Part shown: in pieces, positions 16,332 through 25,060 of the stretch
Position numbering within the stretch: position 1 is the first letter of the stretch
Layout of the letters: the number at the start of each line of letters is the position of its first letter
From: Gammaproteobacteria bacterium
GTDB lineage: Bacteria > Pseudomonadota > Gammaproteobacteria > Steroidobacterales > Steroidobacteraceae
NCBI GenBank assembly: GCA_003164785.1
Contig: PLUE01000022.1
Coordinates: forward strand, 154,590-218,589
Reading direction: 5' to 3'
DNA: 64,000 bases
Made by a program: the position numbers and the translations under genes
The notes under the pieces: generated by a model
Told to the model about the DNA's origin: nothing
Database searches by the model: none
Seen by the model: the letters and a program-made list of their open reading frames with translations, nothing else

Positions 16332-18410
16332 ATGGGGCGTGATCCTCGGTACGATATTTTGTTCGAGCCGGTCCGCATCGGGCCGGTCATCGCGAAGAAT
16401 CGCTTCTTCCAGGTTCCCCATTGCAACGGCATGGGTCATGTCAGACCGCAGGGTCACGCCGCCATGCGCGGGGTGAAGGCCGAGGGCGGCTGGGGCGTCG
16501 TCAGCACCGAAGAGGTCGAGATACACCCCTCGAGCGACGTCGCGCCGTACATCGAGGGCCGCCTGTGGGACGACCGCGATGTTCCGGCGCTGAACCTCAT
16601 GACGCAGGCGATCCACCGCCACGGCGCGCTGGCGGCGATCGAACTCGTGCACGCCGGCATGAATGCCAGCAACTTGTACTCGCGCGAGGTCGCGATCGCG
16701 CCGAGCCACATCGCCAACCCGGCCACCTACGTCCCGGCCCAGGCGCGGGGGATGCGCAAGTCCGATATTCGCGACTACAAGCGCTGGCATCGCGATGCCG
16801 CCCTACGGGCGCGCGGCGCGGGTTTCGACATCGTGTACGTTTACGCGGGGCACAGCCTGTCGCTGCCCATGCACTTCCTGCAGTCGCGTTATAACCATCG
16901 CACCGACGAATACGGCGGCAGCCTCGGGAACCGCACGCGCCTGCTGCGGGAGATCATCGAAGAAACCAAGGAAGCGGTCGGCGGCGAGTGCGCCGTGGCG
17001 GTGCGCATCGCGGTCGATGAACTGATGGGTCCCGCGGGCATTCAGCACGACGGCGAAGGACGCGACATCGTCGAAATGCTGGCCGAGTTGCCGGATCTGT
17101 GGGATGTGAACGTCAGCGACTGGGCGAACGACTCGCAAACCTCGCGCTTCGCGCAGGAAGGCTTTCAGGAGGAATTCGTGCGTTTCGTCAAAACCGTCAC
17201 CACGAAGCCCGTGGTCGGCGTGGGACGGTTCACATCACCGGACACGATGGTGTCCCAGGTGCGGCGCGGAGTGCTGGACTTCATCGGCGCCGCCCGCCCC
17301 TCGATCGCGGACCCCTTCCTGCCGCGAAAGATCGACTCGGGCGAGGTCGACGACATCCGCGAGTGCATCGGCTGTAATGTCTGCGTCTCCGGCGATTACA
17401 CCATGACGCCGATACGCTGCACCCAGAATCCCACGATGGGCGAGGAGTGGCGCAAGGGCTGGCACCCTGAATTCGTCCCGCCCCGAACCGGGAACGACAC
17501 GTTCCTGATCGTGGGCGCGGGGCCCACGGGCCTCGAGTGCGCCCGCATGTTGGGACGCCGCGGCTACACGGTCCACGTCGCCGAGGCGCTCGACGTGCTC
17601 GGTGGCCGCGTGACCCGTGAGGCGGCGCTGCCCGGACTCGCCGCCTGGGGTCGCGTCCGCGACTACCGCGTGAATCAATTGAATAAAATGCAAAACGTCG
17701 ACATCTTCCGCAGCAGTCGCGTCACGGCGGATGACATCGTCGAATTCGGCGCCGCGCGCGTGGTGCTCGCGACGGGCGCCCGCTGGCGGCGCGACGGCGT
17801 CGGTCGCGCCAACACCGCGCCGATCCCGGGCTTCGAGAAAGGCGATCAGGTGTTGACGCCCGATGACATGCTCGGACAAGCCGCGCCGACACGTCGATTC
17901 TCCGGCCCTGTGGTCGTGTATGACGACGATCACTATTATCTCGGCGCGATACTGGCGGAAAAGCTGCATCTCGCGGGAAACACCGTGACCCTCGTCACCC
18001 CCGCCGATCGCGTGTCGTCGTGGACGGTCAACACGCTGGAGCAGCCCATCATTCAAAAGCGCTTGATGGAACTCGGGGTCATCATCGTCATGAATCAGAC
18101 GATTAGCGCCTTCGATGGCTCCCGGGTGACCCTGGCGTGCACGTACACGGGCCGGGAGTCCTCCGTGCCCGCCGCCGCCATTCTGTCGCTGACATCGCGC
18201 CTGCCGAACGACGAACTGTACGAAGAACTGGTGGGCATGCAGGAATCCGTAACCGCCGCGGGGATCGTCAGTCTGACGCCGATTGGCGATTGCCTGGCGC
18301 CCGGCACGATCGCCGCGGCCGTATACTCGGGTCATCGCCATGCGCGCGAATTCGACAAGGAACCTTCCGACGAGGTCCCGTTTCGGCGCGAACTTCCGTT
18401 GATCATATAA
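16332..18410 (+). CDS. trimethylamine-dehydrogenase-family flavo-iron-sulfur oxidoreductase
   Basis: A 692-residue protein with an N-terminal TIM-barrel FMN domain, a 4Fe-4S site and C-terminal FAD/NAD-type Rossmann domains (FLIVGAGPTGLECARMLG). It resembles trimethylamine dehydrogenase along its whole length. Cys31 in QVPHCNGMG corresponds to the cysteine that carries 6-S-cysteinyl FMN. Cys345, Cys348, Cys351 and Cys363 (CIGCNVC and RCTQN) are the cluster ligands. The catalytic Tyr-His pair (VYVYAGHS) and the W-x-x-D segment are kept. Of the aromatic substrate bowl, the Tyr60 equivalent is Glu61 and the Trp355 region is changed, so trimethylamine is probably not the substrate. The start MGRDPRYDILFEP matches the family N-terminus. 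It is followed 12 bases later by a dehydrogenase gene. Confidence 0.85.
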   Translation: MGRDPRYDILFEPVRIGPVIAKNRFFQVPHCNGMGHVRPQGHAAMRGVKAEGGWGVVSTEEVEIHPSSDVAPYIEGRLWDDRDVPALNLMTQAIHRHGALAAIELVHAGMNASNLYSREVAIAPSHIANPATYVPAQARGMRKSDIRDYKRWHRDAALRARGAGFDIVYVYAGHSLSLPMHFLQSRYNHRTDEYGGSLGNRTRLLREIIEETKEAVGGECAVAVRIAVDELMGPAGIQHDGEGRDIVEMLAELPDLWDVNVSDWANDSQTSRFAQEGFQEEFVRFVKTVTTKPVVGVGRFTSPDTMVSQVRRGVLDFIGAARPSIADPFLPRKIDSGEVDDIRECIGCNVCVSGDYTMTPIRCTQNPTMGEEWRKGWHPEFVPPRTGNDTFLIVGAGPTGLECARMLGRRGYTVHVAEALDVLGGRVTREAALPGLAAWGRVRDYRVNQLNKMQNVDIFRSSRVTADDIVEFGAARVVLATGARWRRDGVGRANTAPIPGFEKGDQVLTPDDMLGQAAPTRRFSGPVVVYDDDHYYLGAILAEKLHLAGNTVTLVTPADRVSSWTVNTLEQPIIQKRLMELGVIIVMNQTISAFDGSRVTLACTYTGRESSVPAAAILSLTSRLPNDELYEELVGMQESVTAAGIVSLTPIGDCLAPGTIAAAVYSGHRHAREFDKEPSDEVPFRRELPLII

Positions 18411-18422
18411 AGGAGAGGGCTG

Positions 18423-19301
18423 ATGCGCATTGGATTCATCGGGCTGGGCAACATGGGAGCGGCGATTGCCGCCAATCTACTGAAGGCGAAGCATGAGGTC
18501 GCGGTGTGGAATCGCTCCACGGCGAAAGCCCGCCCGCTGATCGAGACCGGCGCGGTGCTCGCCTCCTGCCCGAAGGACGCGGCCACCGGCAAGGATGCGG
18601 TCATCACGATGCTGGCCGACGACTCGGCGTTGGATGCGGTGCTCTACGGCGACGACGGCATCCTCGCCGGACTCGACACGGGAGGCCTGCACATTTCGAT
18701 GAGTACCATCGCCGTGGCGACCGCCGAGCGCGTGGCTCAGGAACACCATTCGCGTGGACAGCGCTTCATCTGCGCGCCCGTGTTCGGCCGCCCCGAAGCG
18801 GCGGCGGCCGGCAAACTCTTCATCGTCACGGCCGGCGAGCCGGCGGACGTCGCGTTCGCCGACCCCCTGTTCTCCGCCGCGGGTCAGCGCGTGTTCAAGG
18901 TGGGAGCCGTGCCGTCGGCGGCCAATTTGGTGAAGCTATGCGGCAACTTCATGATTCTATCGGCGATCGAATCGATGGCCGAAGCCTTGACCCTGGCCGA
19001 CAAGGGTGGCGTCCCGAAAGCGCAACTCCTCGAGGTGCTGACGGGCAGCCTGTTCGATGCCCCAGTGTTTCACAATTACGGGAAGGCATTGGTCGGCGGA
19101 ACGTTCAAACCGGCCGGCTTCGCCGCACCGCTCGGCCTCAAGGACATGCGACTGGTCGGGCAATCGGCCGAGAAACTGCGCGTGCCCATGCCCCTCCTGA
19201 GCCTGCTCCGGGATCATCTGCTGCAAACCATCGCCATCGAAGGCGAGGACATCGACTGGGCCGGCATCGGCCTCACCGTCGGGAAGAACGCGGGGCTGTA
19301 A
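18423..19301 (+). CDS. beta-hydroxyacid dehydrogenase family NAD(P)-dependent oxidoreductase
   Basis: A 292-residue protein of the 3-hydroxyisobutyrate dehydrogenase/glyoxylate reductase family. The N-terminal cofactor motif is GFIGLGNMGAAIA, the substrate motif region is HISMSTIAVATAE, and the catalytic lysine lies in AANLVKLCGNF (near residue 172). The C-terminal helical domain follows. AAGGAGAGG lies just before the ATG, and the gap to the flavoprotein gene is 12 bases, so the two are probably cotranscribed. The enzyme may reduce an aldehyde or keto acid made by its partner; this is inference. An imine reductase role is less likely because the lysine is present. Confidence 0.85.
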   Translation: MRIGFIGLGNMGAAIAANLLKAKHEVAVWNRSTAKARPLIETGAVLASCPKDAATGKDAVITMLADDSALDAVLYGDDGILAGLDTGGLHISMSTIAVATAERVAQEHHSRGQRFICAPVFGRPEAAAAGKLFIVTAGEPADVAFADPLFSAAGQRVFKVGAVPSAANLVKLCGNFMILSAIESMAEALTLADKGGVPKAQLLEVLTGSLFDAPVFHNYGKALVGGTFKPAGFAAPLGLKDMRLVGQSAEKLRVPMPLLSLLRDHLLQTIAIEGEDIDWAGIGLTVGKNAGL

Positions 19302-19326
19302 AGGACCGCGAGCGGCGGGCTCCAGA

Positions 19327-20352
19327 TTACGGGCTTTCCGTCGGTGGGATATCTTTGGCGGCGTAGGCGATACCATAAATACAGGGCAGCAGCACCGGCC
19401 ACATCATTCGGAATTCGGAAATATTGCCGTTGAGGGATCGATAGAAGACGATCCAGAATGGCAACGCGTAGCAGTTCAGACGAAAGAACCAAAGTCGCCA
19501 GTCACCTGGCGCAATGGCCTTGATCTTGATGAGACAGCCCAAGACGATGCTGAGCGCGAGGCCGAGGGAACAGATCGTGGTCAGCGAGTACATCCCGGAT
19601 TCGAAGAATAGCCGCTTCGGATCGAGGATGAGGCCGCCCTCCGACGAGACAGGTCCCTTGAAGAAGTGCCGGATTGCGACGTACTCCACCGCGAAGGCCG
19701 CCCCAAACGCAATGACCCAGCCGACTCTCGCGTTGATGGAGCGCGAACGCGCGCATAGCGCCCAGACGAACACGAAAAACACGGCGTGCAGCGAGGACTC
19801 CCGGAACAAGCCAGTCAACAGCATGAACAGCAGCGCCAGACCCAGGCGCTCACGCAACAAGAAATAGAGCGCAATGCTCAACATGGCGAAGCTCGGCATG
19901 TCGCCGGGATAGAACACGTAGAGGCCCATGACCGCCACGACGGAATACGCCACGAGGAAATGGCGCCACGAGTACTGGCGGGGACATTGGACCGCCAGGA
20001 TGGCCCCCAGGTAGGCGTAGAGAGGCGTCAGCAACCCAGCGGCAATACGCAAGGGATGCAGCCGCAAGTCCTCGGTGTGGATGAAGCGTGCCGCCAGATC
20101 GGCGACGTAGATCATGATCCGGCTGCCCAAAAATCGCGCGTAGTGCACGCTTCCCGGCGTCAGGTAATATCGACGGAAGGTGTCGAAATCGGCCAATGCC
20201 GAGGTTCCCCGCTGGACCAGGGCCGTGCTCAGGTCTGGTAGGAACTTGAATAGGATCAGTTCGATGCAGATGAACAGCGCCAAAAAAGCGAGCGCCTTCT
20301 CCTGCAGGTCTCTGCCGCACAGAAGGACCCAGGATTTCGGGCGTTGCAACAT
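19327..20352 (-). CDS. polytopic membrane protein of unknown function
   Basis: About 341 residues with roughly eight hydrophobic segments, for example ALAFLALFICIELILFKFLP, FLVAYSVVAVMGLYVFYPG and WVIAFGAAFAVEYVAI. A cytoplasmic-loop-like RESSLHAVFF and basic clusters lie between segments. AAGGTGAG just upstream supports ATG at 20352; a TTG at 20391 is possible. No family was recognised. The size, the topology and the place between polysaccharide genes suggest a glycosyltransferase-C or polymerase-like role, but no catalytic motif supports this. It ends 25 bases from the convergent dehydrogenase gene. Confidence 0.7.
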   Translation of the reverse strand: MLQRPKSWVLLCGRDLQEKALAFLALFICIELILFKFLPDLSTALVQRGTSALADFDTFRRYYLTPGSVHYARFLGSRIMIYVADLAARFIHTEDLRLHPLRIAAGLLTPLYAYLGAILAVQCPRQYSWRHFLVAYSVVAVMGLYVFYPGDMPSFAMLSIALYFLLRERLGLALLFMLLTGLFRESSLHAVFFVFVWALCARSRSINARVGWVIAFGAAFAVEYVAIRHFFKGPVSSEGGLILDPKRLFFESGMYSLTTICSLGLALSIVLGCLIKIKAIAPGDWRLWFFRLNCYALPFWIVFYRSLNGNISEFRMMWPVLLPCIYGIAYAAKDIPPTESP

Positions 20353-20571
20353 ATGACTCACCTTCGCGACGCCGTTCACGCCGCGGATCAAACCGGGGAT
20401 GCCGATGGTAAACGGCCAGAATATCGTGAATCCCGCACCTTTGCCTCAAGCATGTGGCGGCAAACTACCGAAAGGGTCGCGTTTTTCAGAAACAACAATA
20501 GCGTCATGGATTTACGTTAGGCTAACCGCGTCATTTGGGTCTTACGCCGGTGCATTGTTTGAGGATTTTCG

Positions 20572-21552
20572 TTGGCAAACATGATTGACGGATTGTCGGC
20601 CGGTAAACGGCGAATTTTGATCGCCGTCGCCTTGGTGATCGCGATCATCTACGTGGTCATCGCATTGGCAACCGACGCCGAGCAGCTCGAGGTCGCGCTG
20701 CTCCAGTTGGGAATCTCCGGATGCATTCTGGTCCTCGGCCTGTCCGCGGCCAACTACGTGCTCAGGTTCCTGCGCTGGCAATACTATCTCGGCAAACTCG
20801 GCAGAAGCCTGCCCACCGGGCGCCACTTCGCCTACTACCTCGCCGGCTTCGCCTTCACGGTCAGTCCCGGCAAGGCGGGCGAAGCCGTCCGCTCGCTCTA
20901 CCTGCGCGACCACGGCGTCACGTATACCGAGAGCATCGCCGCCCTGTTCGTCGAGCGACTACTGGATCTGTGCACCATGGTGCTGCTGGCCAGCCTCATC
21001 GTCGTCGATCACGGGACATATCGACCGCTGTTGGGCGGCGTGATCGTCATTGCGCTGGTCGCCATGATCACCGTGTGCCAGCCGATCCTGCCGCGCTGGT
21101 TGGACGCACATTCCGCGCGCAGCGCCGGACGCGTCGCCAAGGTTGCACGGGTGCTGGCGAATCTGCTGCGCTCGTCACGCACCCTGCTGCATCCGCGCCC
21201 GCTGTCATTCGGCATGGTGCTCGGCCTGCTGGCATGGGGTGCGGAGGGCATCGGCTTTTTCATCGTCTGCCATACGCTGCACATCGCCGTCAGTCCAAGC
21301 ACGGCCACGGGCATCTACGCGATCGCTGCGCTGGCCGGTAGCGCGGTGTTCTTTTTGCCCGCCGGCATCGGCGGCATGGAAATCGTCATGACGACCCTGT
21401 TGGTCGAGCAAGGCGCCACGCTTAGGGTCGCCATCATCGCGACGCTGTTGTGTCGACTGGCCACGCTATGGTTTGCAGTGCTGTTGGGCATCGCGTCGGC
21501 GCTGGGCATCGAATTCTTCAACCAGAGCAAACGGATCAGAACGGCACCATGA
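20572..21552 (+). CDS. YbhN/LPG-synthase-TM-type (UPF0104) membrane protein
   Basis: A 326-residue inner-membrane protein of the lysylphosphatidylglycerol synthase transmembrane family without a synthase domain. It has about eight hydrophobic segments and the family motifs NYVLRFLRWQYYL and SPGKAGEAVRSLYL, plus PAGIGGMEIVMTTLL near the end. TTG at 20572 has GAGG seven bases upstream; ATG at 20581 is an alternative start. Such proteins are thought to act as lipid-linked-intermediate transporters or partners of glycosyltransferases. The stop overlaps the start of the HAD-UbiA gene, and the next three genes are DprE-pathway-like, so a role in handling a polyprenyl-phosphate sugar is inferred. 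Confidence 0.8.
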   Translation: MANMIDGLSAGKRRILIAVALVIAIIYVVIALATDAEQLEVALLQLGISGCILVLGLSAANYVLRFLRWQYYLGKLGRSLPTGRHFAYYLAGFAFTVSPGKAGEAVRSLYLRDHGVTYTESIAALFVERLLDLCTMVLLASLIVVDHGTYRPLLGGVIVIALVAMITVCQPILPRWLDAHSARSAGRVAKVARVLANLLRSSRTLLHPRPLSFGMVLGLLAWGAEGIGFFIVCHTLHIAVSPSTATGIYAIAALAGSAVFFLPAGIGGMEIVMTTLLVEQGATLRVAIIATLLCRLATLWFAVLLGIASALGIEFFNQSKRIRTAP

Positions 21553-23015
21553 GTCAGGCAGTGAGCGAGGTAACGAGTCAACCAACCAGTCGAGCGGCGA
21601 GCCCGAACGACATTCCCCTGTGCGTCGATCTCGATGGCACGCTGACGCCGGTGGACACCCTGGAGGAGAGCCTGCTCTCCCTCGCCAAAGCCTCACCGCT
21701 GGCCCTGCTGATGCTGATTTTTTGGCTGCTCCGCGGCGGCAAGGCGGCCATGAAACGCGAGGTCGCTGCGCGCGCAAAATACGACGTCTCCCTCGTGCCC
21801 TTCAACCAGCCTCTTCTCGACTGGTTGACGGCCGAGCACGCCGCCGGCCGTCGTTTGGTGCTCGCAACGGCCGCCGACGCAAGCATCGCCAACGACATGG
21901 CCGCGAGGGTCGGTCTGTTCGATCAGGTGTTGTCCAGCGATGGCGCCACCAATCTTTCCGCCGGCGCCAAGCAACGCGCTCTCGTGGCACAGTTCGGAGA
22001 GCACGGCTTCGACTACGCTGGCAATGCGCGGGTGGACGAGAAAATCTGGCGCTCGGCCCGCAATGCCATCGTCGTGGGCTCGTCCGCCCAGGTCGAACGC
22101 GCACGCGAGGTCGCCAACGTCGCGCAGGTGTTTCCCACGGTGAGGGGTGGTCGTTTCGTCTGGCTCAAGGCGCTGCGCATCCATCAATGGGCGAAGAACC
22201 TGCTGATATTTCTGCCGGCGCTCCTGGCACATTCGATTTTGCAGCCGGGGGTGTTGATCGAGTCGGCCGCCGCCTTCCTCGCGTTCAGCCTCTGCGCGTC
22301 GAGCATTTATCTCATCAACGATCTGCTCGATCTGCACGCCGACCGACATCATCCGCGAAAGCGCCGTCGCCCCTTCGCGGCCGGCGTGCTGTCGGCGCGC
22401 GGCGGCTTGTCGGTGTCCTTCGGCCTGCTCGCCGTCGCCGTCGGCCTCGCGCTGCTCGTGGGATACCCCTTTGCGCTCGTCCTCGCGGGCTACTATGGCC
22501 TGACCTGGGCTTATTCGCTGCGCCTCAAACGCGCCGCCATCGTCGACGTGATGACCCTGGCCGGCCTCTACACGCTGCGCATCATCGCGGGCGCCGCGGC
22601 AACCGCGACGCCCCTGTCATTCTGGTTGCTGGCGTTTTCGATATTCATCTTCTTGAGCCTGGGCATCGTGAAGCGCTATACGGAAATCCTCGAAATGTCG
22701 GAACGCGGCCAAATCACCGGTCGGGGCTATTCGGCAAAGGACCTGCCGCTGTTGCTGAACCTCGGGGTGTCGGCCGGCTATTGCACGGTGATCGTCGTCG
22801 CTCTATATATCAACAGCCGCGACTCGACGCTGCTGTATCATCATAGCAAGCCACTCTGGCTGATTTGCCCGCTGCTGCTGTACTGGTTGAGCCGGGTCTG
22901 GCTGCTGACGACGCGCGGCGAGATGCACGACGACCCGGTCGTGTTCGCGTTGCGGGATCGTATCAGCCTGTACGTGCTGGGCCTCCTTGGGCTGATCGTA
23001 TTGATCTCGATCTAG
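21549..23015 (+). CDS. HAD phosphatase-UbiA prenyltransferase fusion (DPPR-synthase-like)
   Basis: A 488-residue fusion. Residues about 20-200 form a HAD-superfamily hydrolase starting with CVDLDGTLTPVD. Residues about 205-488 form a UbiA-type integral membrane prenyltransferase. Its first Asp-rich motif is INDLLDLHADRHHPRKRRRP and the second is DVMTLAGLYTLRIIAG; several membrane segments follow. The UbiA half resembles the mycobacterial decaprenyl-phosphate 5-phosphoribosyltransferase (Rv3806c). With DprE1-like and DprE2-like genes directly downstream, the likely reaction is transfer of phosphoribose from PRPP to polyprenyl phosphate, and the fused phosphatase could remove the 5-phosphate. 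The ATGA overlap with the previous gene shows coupling. Confidence 0.85.
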   Translation: MSQAVSEVTSQPTSRAASPNDIPLCVDLDGTLTPVDTLEESLLSLAKASPLALLMLIFWLLRGGKAAMKREVAARAKYDVSLVPFNQPLLDWLTAEHAAGRRLVLATAADASIANDMAARVGLFDQVLSSDGATNLSAGAKQRALVAQFGEHGFDYAGNARVDEKIWRSARNAIVVGSSAQVERAREVANVAQVFPTVRGGRFVWLKALRIHQWAKNLLIFLPALLAHSILQPGVLIESAAAFLAFSLCASSIYLINDLLDLHADRHHPRKRRRPFAAGVLSARGGLSVSFGLLAVAVGLALLVGYPFALVLAGYYGLTWAYSLRLKRAAIVDVMTLAGLYTLRIIAGAAATATPLSFWLLAFSIFIFLSLGIVKRYTEILEMSERGQITGRGYSAKDLPLLLNLGVSAGYCTVIVVALYINSRDSTLLYHHSKPLWLICPLLLYWLSRVWLLTTRGEMHDDPVVFALRDRISLYVLGLLGLIVLISI

Positions 23016-23021
23016 CTCGAG

Positions 23022-24326
23022 ATGGCGCAAGACACCACATCCTGGGGTCGCTGGCCGCGCCAGCAGCAATCGGTCACGCGGCTGTCGAGTCGATTCGACG
23101 CCCTCCCCGATGCGGCCGTGCCCATGCTGCCGCACGGCAACGGTCGCAGTTACGGCGACGTGTGTCTCAACCAGAACGGCCTGTTGCTGAAGACGCGAGG
23201 CTTGGATCGCTTCATCCGCTTCGATCCCCGGACCGGCGTGGTCGAGTGCGAGTCCGGTGTGCTCCTCAGGGAAATCATCGATCTGGTGCTGCCACAGGGG
23301 TGGTTTCCACCGGTCACGCCCGGGACGGCCTTCATCACCGTCGGCGGCGCGATCGCCAACGACGTGCACGGCAAGAATCACCATCGCATGGCGAGCTTTT
23401 CGCGGCACGTTCTCTGCTTCGAACTGCACAGGTCCGACGGCGCAAGGTACATCTGCTCGCCCAGCGAAAATCCGGCGTGGTTCGGGGCCACGGTCGGCGG
23501 CCTCGGGCTCACCGGACTCATCACCTACGCCCGCTTGCAGATGCGGCGCGTCGGCGGACCTTGGTTCCGCGGCGACAGTCAGCGTTTCGGGAATCTCGAT
23601 GAGTTCTTCGCATTGTCGAAGGCATCGGATCACGATTTCGAGTACACCGTTGCCTGGGTGGACTGCGTCGCCGCCGGCAAACAGCTCGGGCGCGGCATAT
23701 TCATGCGCGGCAATCACGCGCACGGCGAGGGGCGTGAGCCGAAGCAATCCAAGCTGCACCTGCCCTTCACCCCTCCCCTGTCGCTGGTCAACGGCCTGTC
23801 GCTCAAGATGCTGAACCAGCTGTACTACTGGCGGGGAGGCGCGGTGCAGGATGATGCGCTATGGCATTACGGGCCGTTTCTGTATCCGCTCGACAGCATC
23901 CTGGAGTGGAACCGGATTTACGGACCCCGGGGATTCTTCCAATACCAATGCGTCGTGCCGGAACAAGATGCAGAACGTTCGATTCACGAAATGCTGATGC
24001 GCATTTCCAAATCCGGGATCGGCTCTTTTCTGGCGGTGTTGAAGAACTTCGGCACGATGCCCTCCCAGGGCTTGATGTCCTTCGCAAGGCCAGGCACCAC
24101 GCTCGCGCTCGATTTCCCGAACGGCGGAGCCAAGACGCTCGCGCTGCTAGAAACGCTGGACGACATCACGCGTGAGGCGGGCGGCGCGGTCTATCCGGCC
24201 AAGGATGCGCGCATGTCGGCCGCGTCGTTCCAGCGTTATTTTCCGATGTGGAGGGCGTTTTCCGCCTACATCGATCCGAAATTTTCATCCTCTTTTTGGC
24301 GTCGGGTGACTGGGAGTACGATATGA
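23022..24326 (+). CDS. DprE1-like FAD-dependent polyprenylphosphoryl-ribose oxidase
   Basis: A 434-residue FAD-binding oxidoreductase of the VAO/FAD_binding_4 type. GNGRSYGDVCLN and ITVGGAIANDVHGKNHHRMA (near residues 105-125) are the FAD/phosphate-binding stretches, and the C-terminal YPAKDARMS contains the lysine equivalent to DprE1 Lys418. These match mycobacterial DprE1, which oxidises the 2'-hydroxyl of decaprenylphosphoryl ribose. At the position of DprE1 Cys387, the benzothiazinone target, this protein has Ala (TLALDFP). It starts 7 bases after the HAD-UbiA gene and overlaps the SDR gene (ATGA). Confidence 0.86.
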   Translation: MAQDTTSWGRWPRQQQSVTRLSSRFDALPDAAVPMLPHGNGRSYGDVCLNQNGLLLKTRGLDRFIRFDPRTGVVECESGVLLREIIDLVLPQGWFPPVTPGTAFITVGGAIANDVHGKNHHRMASFSRHVLCFELHRSDGARYICSPSENPAWFGATVGGLGLTGLITYARLQMRRVGGPWFRGDSQRFGNLDEFFALSKASDHDFEYTVAWVDCVAAGKQLGRGIFMRGNHAHGEGREPKQSKLHLPFTPPLSLVNGLSLKMLNQLYYWRGGAVQDDALWHYGPFLYPLDSILEWNRIYGPRGFFQYQCVVPEQDAERSIHEMLMRISKSGIGSFLAVLKNFGTMPSQGLMSFARPGTTLALDFPNGGAKTLALLETLDDITREAGGAVYPAKDARMSAASFQRYFPMWRAFSAYIDPKFSSSFWRRVTGSTI

Positions 24327-25060
24327 GGCGAATTCTGATCTTGGGCGGCACATCGGCCATTGCCGAGGCAACGGCACGCGAATTCGCGAAACGCGGCGAC
24401 GCGCTGTTTTTGGTGGGGCGCTCGGCCGCGCGACTCGCCGCCATCGCCGATGATCTCAAGGTACGCGGCGCATCGAATGCCCAGAGCGCGAGCGCGGATC
24501 TGCGCGATGTGGACACCCACGAAGGCCTGATACGCCAGGCCACCGAGAGTCTCGGCGGTCTCGACACCGTGTTGATCGCCTATGGCACCCTGTCGGACCA
24601 GGCCGCCTGCGAGCAGTCCGTGGAGTTGATGGTGCAGGAACTGCAGACCAATGCCATCTCGGTGATGAGCCTGTGCACGCTGCTCGCCAATCAATTCGAA
24701 GTCCAGGGGCGCGGCGTGATCGGCGTGATCTCCTCGGTGGCCGGCGATCGCGGGCGCAAGTCCAACTACGTCTATGGATCGGCGAAGGCCGCGGTCTCCG
24801 CATTCACCAGCGGGTTGCGCCAGCGCCTGTACCGCAAGGGCGTGGCCGTCGTCACCATCAAGCCCGGTTTCGTCGACACGCCGATGACCGCCGCCTTCAA
24901 GAAGGGCGCGCTGTGGGCCTCGTCGGACGCCGTCGGCAGGCAGATCGCCAAGGCGCTGATTCGCGGCACGCCGGTGCTTTACACCCCCGGGTTCTGGCGC
25001 CTCATCATGTTCATCATCCGCTCGATTCCAGAGTTCGTGTTTCGCCGACTCGCGCTCTGA
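24323..25060 (+). CDS. DprE2-like short-chain dehydrogenase
   Basis: A 245-residue SDR enzyme. The cofactor motif is ILGGTSAIAEATA, the N-N-A-G-like segment is AYGTLSD, and the catalytic elements are ISSVAGDRGRKSNYVYGSAKAA with Ser, Tyr and Lys in place. The C-terminal hydrophobic end (FWRLIMFIIRSIPEFVF) suggests membrane association, as expected for an enzyme acting on a lipid-linked sugar. In mycobacteria DprE2 reduces the 2'-keto intermediate made by DprE1 to arabinose. The gene is coupled to the DprE1-like gene by an ATGA overlap. Without the context it could be only a general SDR. Confidence 0.8.
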   Translation: MRRILILGGTSAIAEATAREFAKRGDALFLVGRSAARLAAIADDLKVRGASNAQSASADLRDVDTHEGLIRQATESLGGLDTVLIAYGTLSDQAACEQSVELMVQELQTNAISVMSLCTLLANQFEVQGRGVIGVISSVAGDRGRKSNYVYGSAKAAVSAFTSGLRQRLYRKGVAVVTIKPGFVDTPMTAAFKKGALWASSDAVGRQIAKALIRGTPVLYTPGFWRLIMFIIRSIPEFVFRRLAL

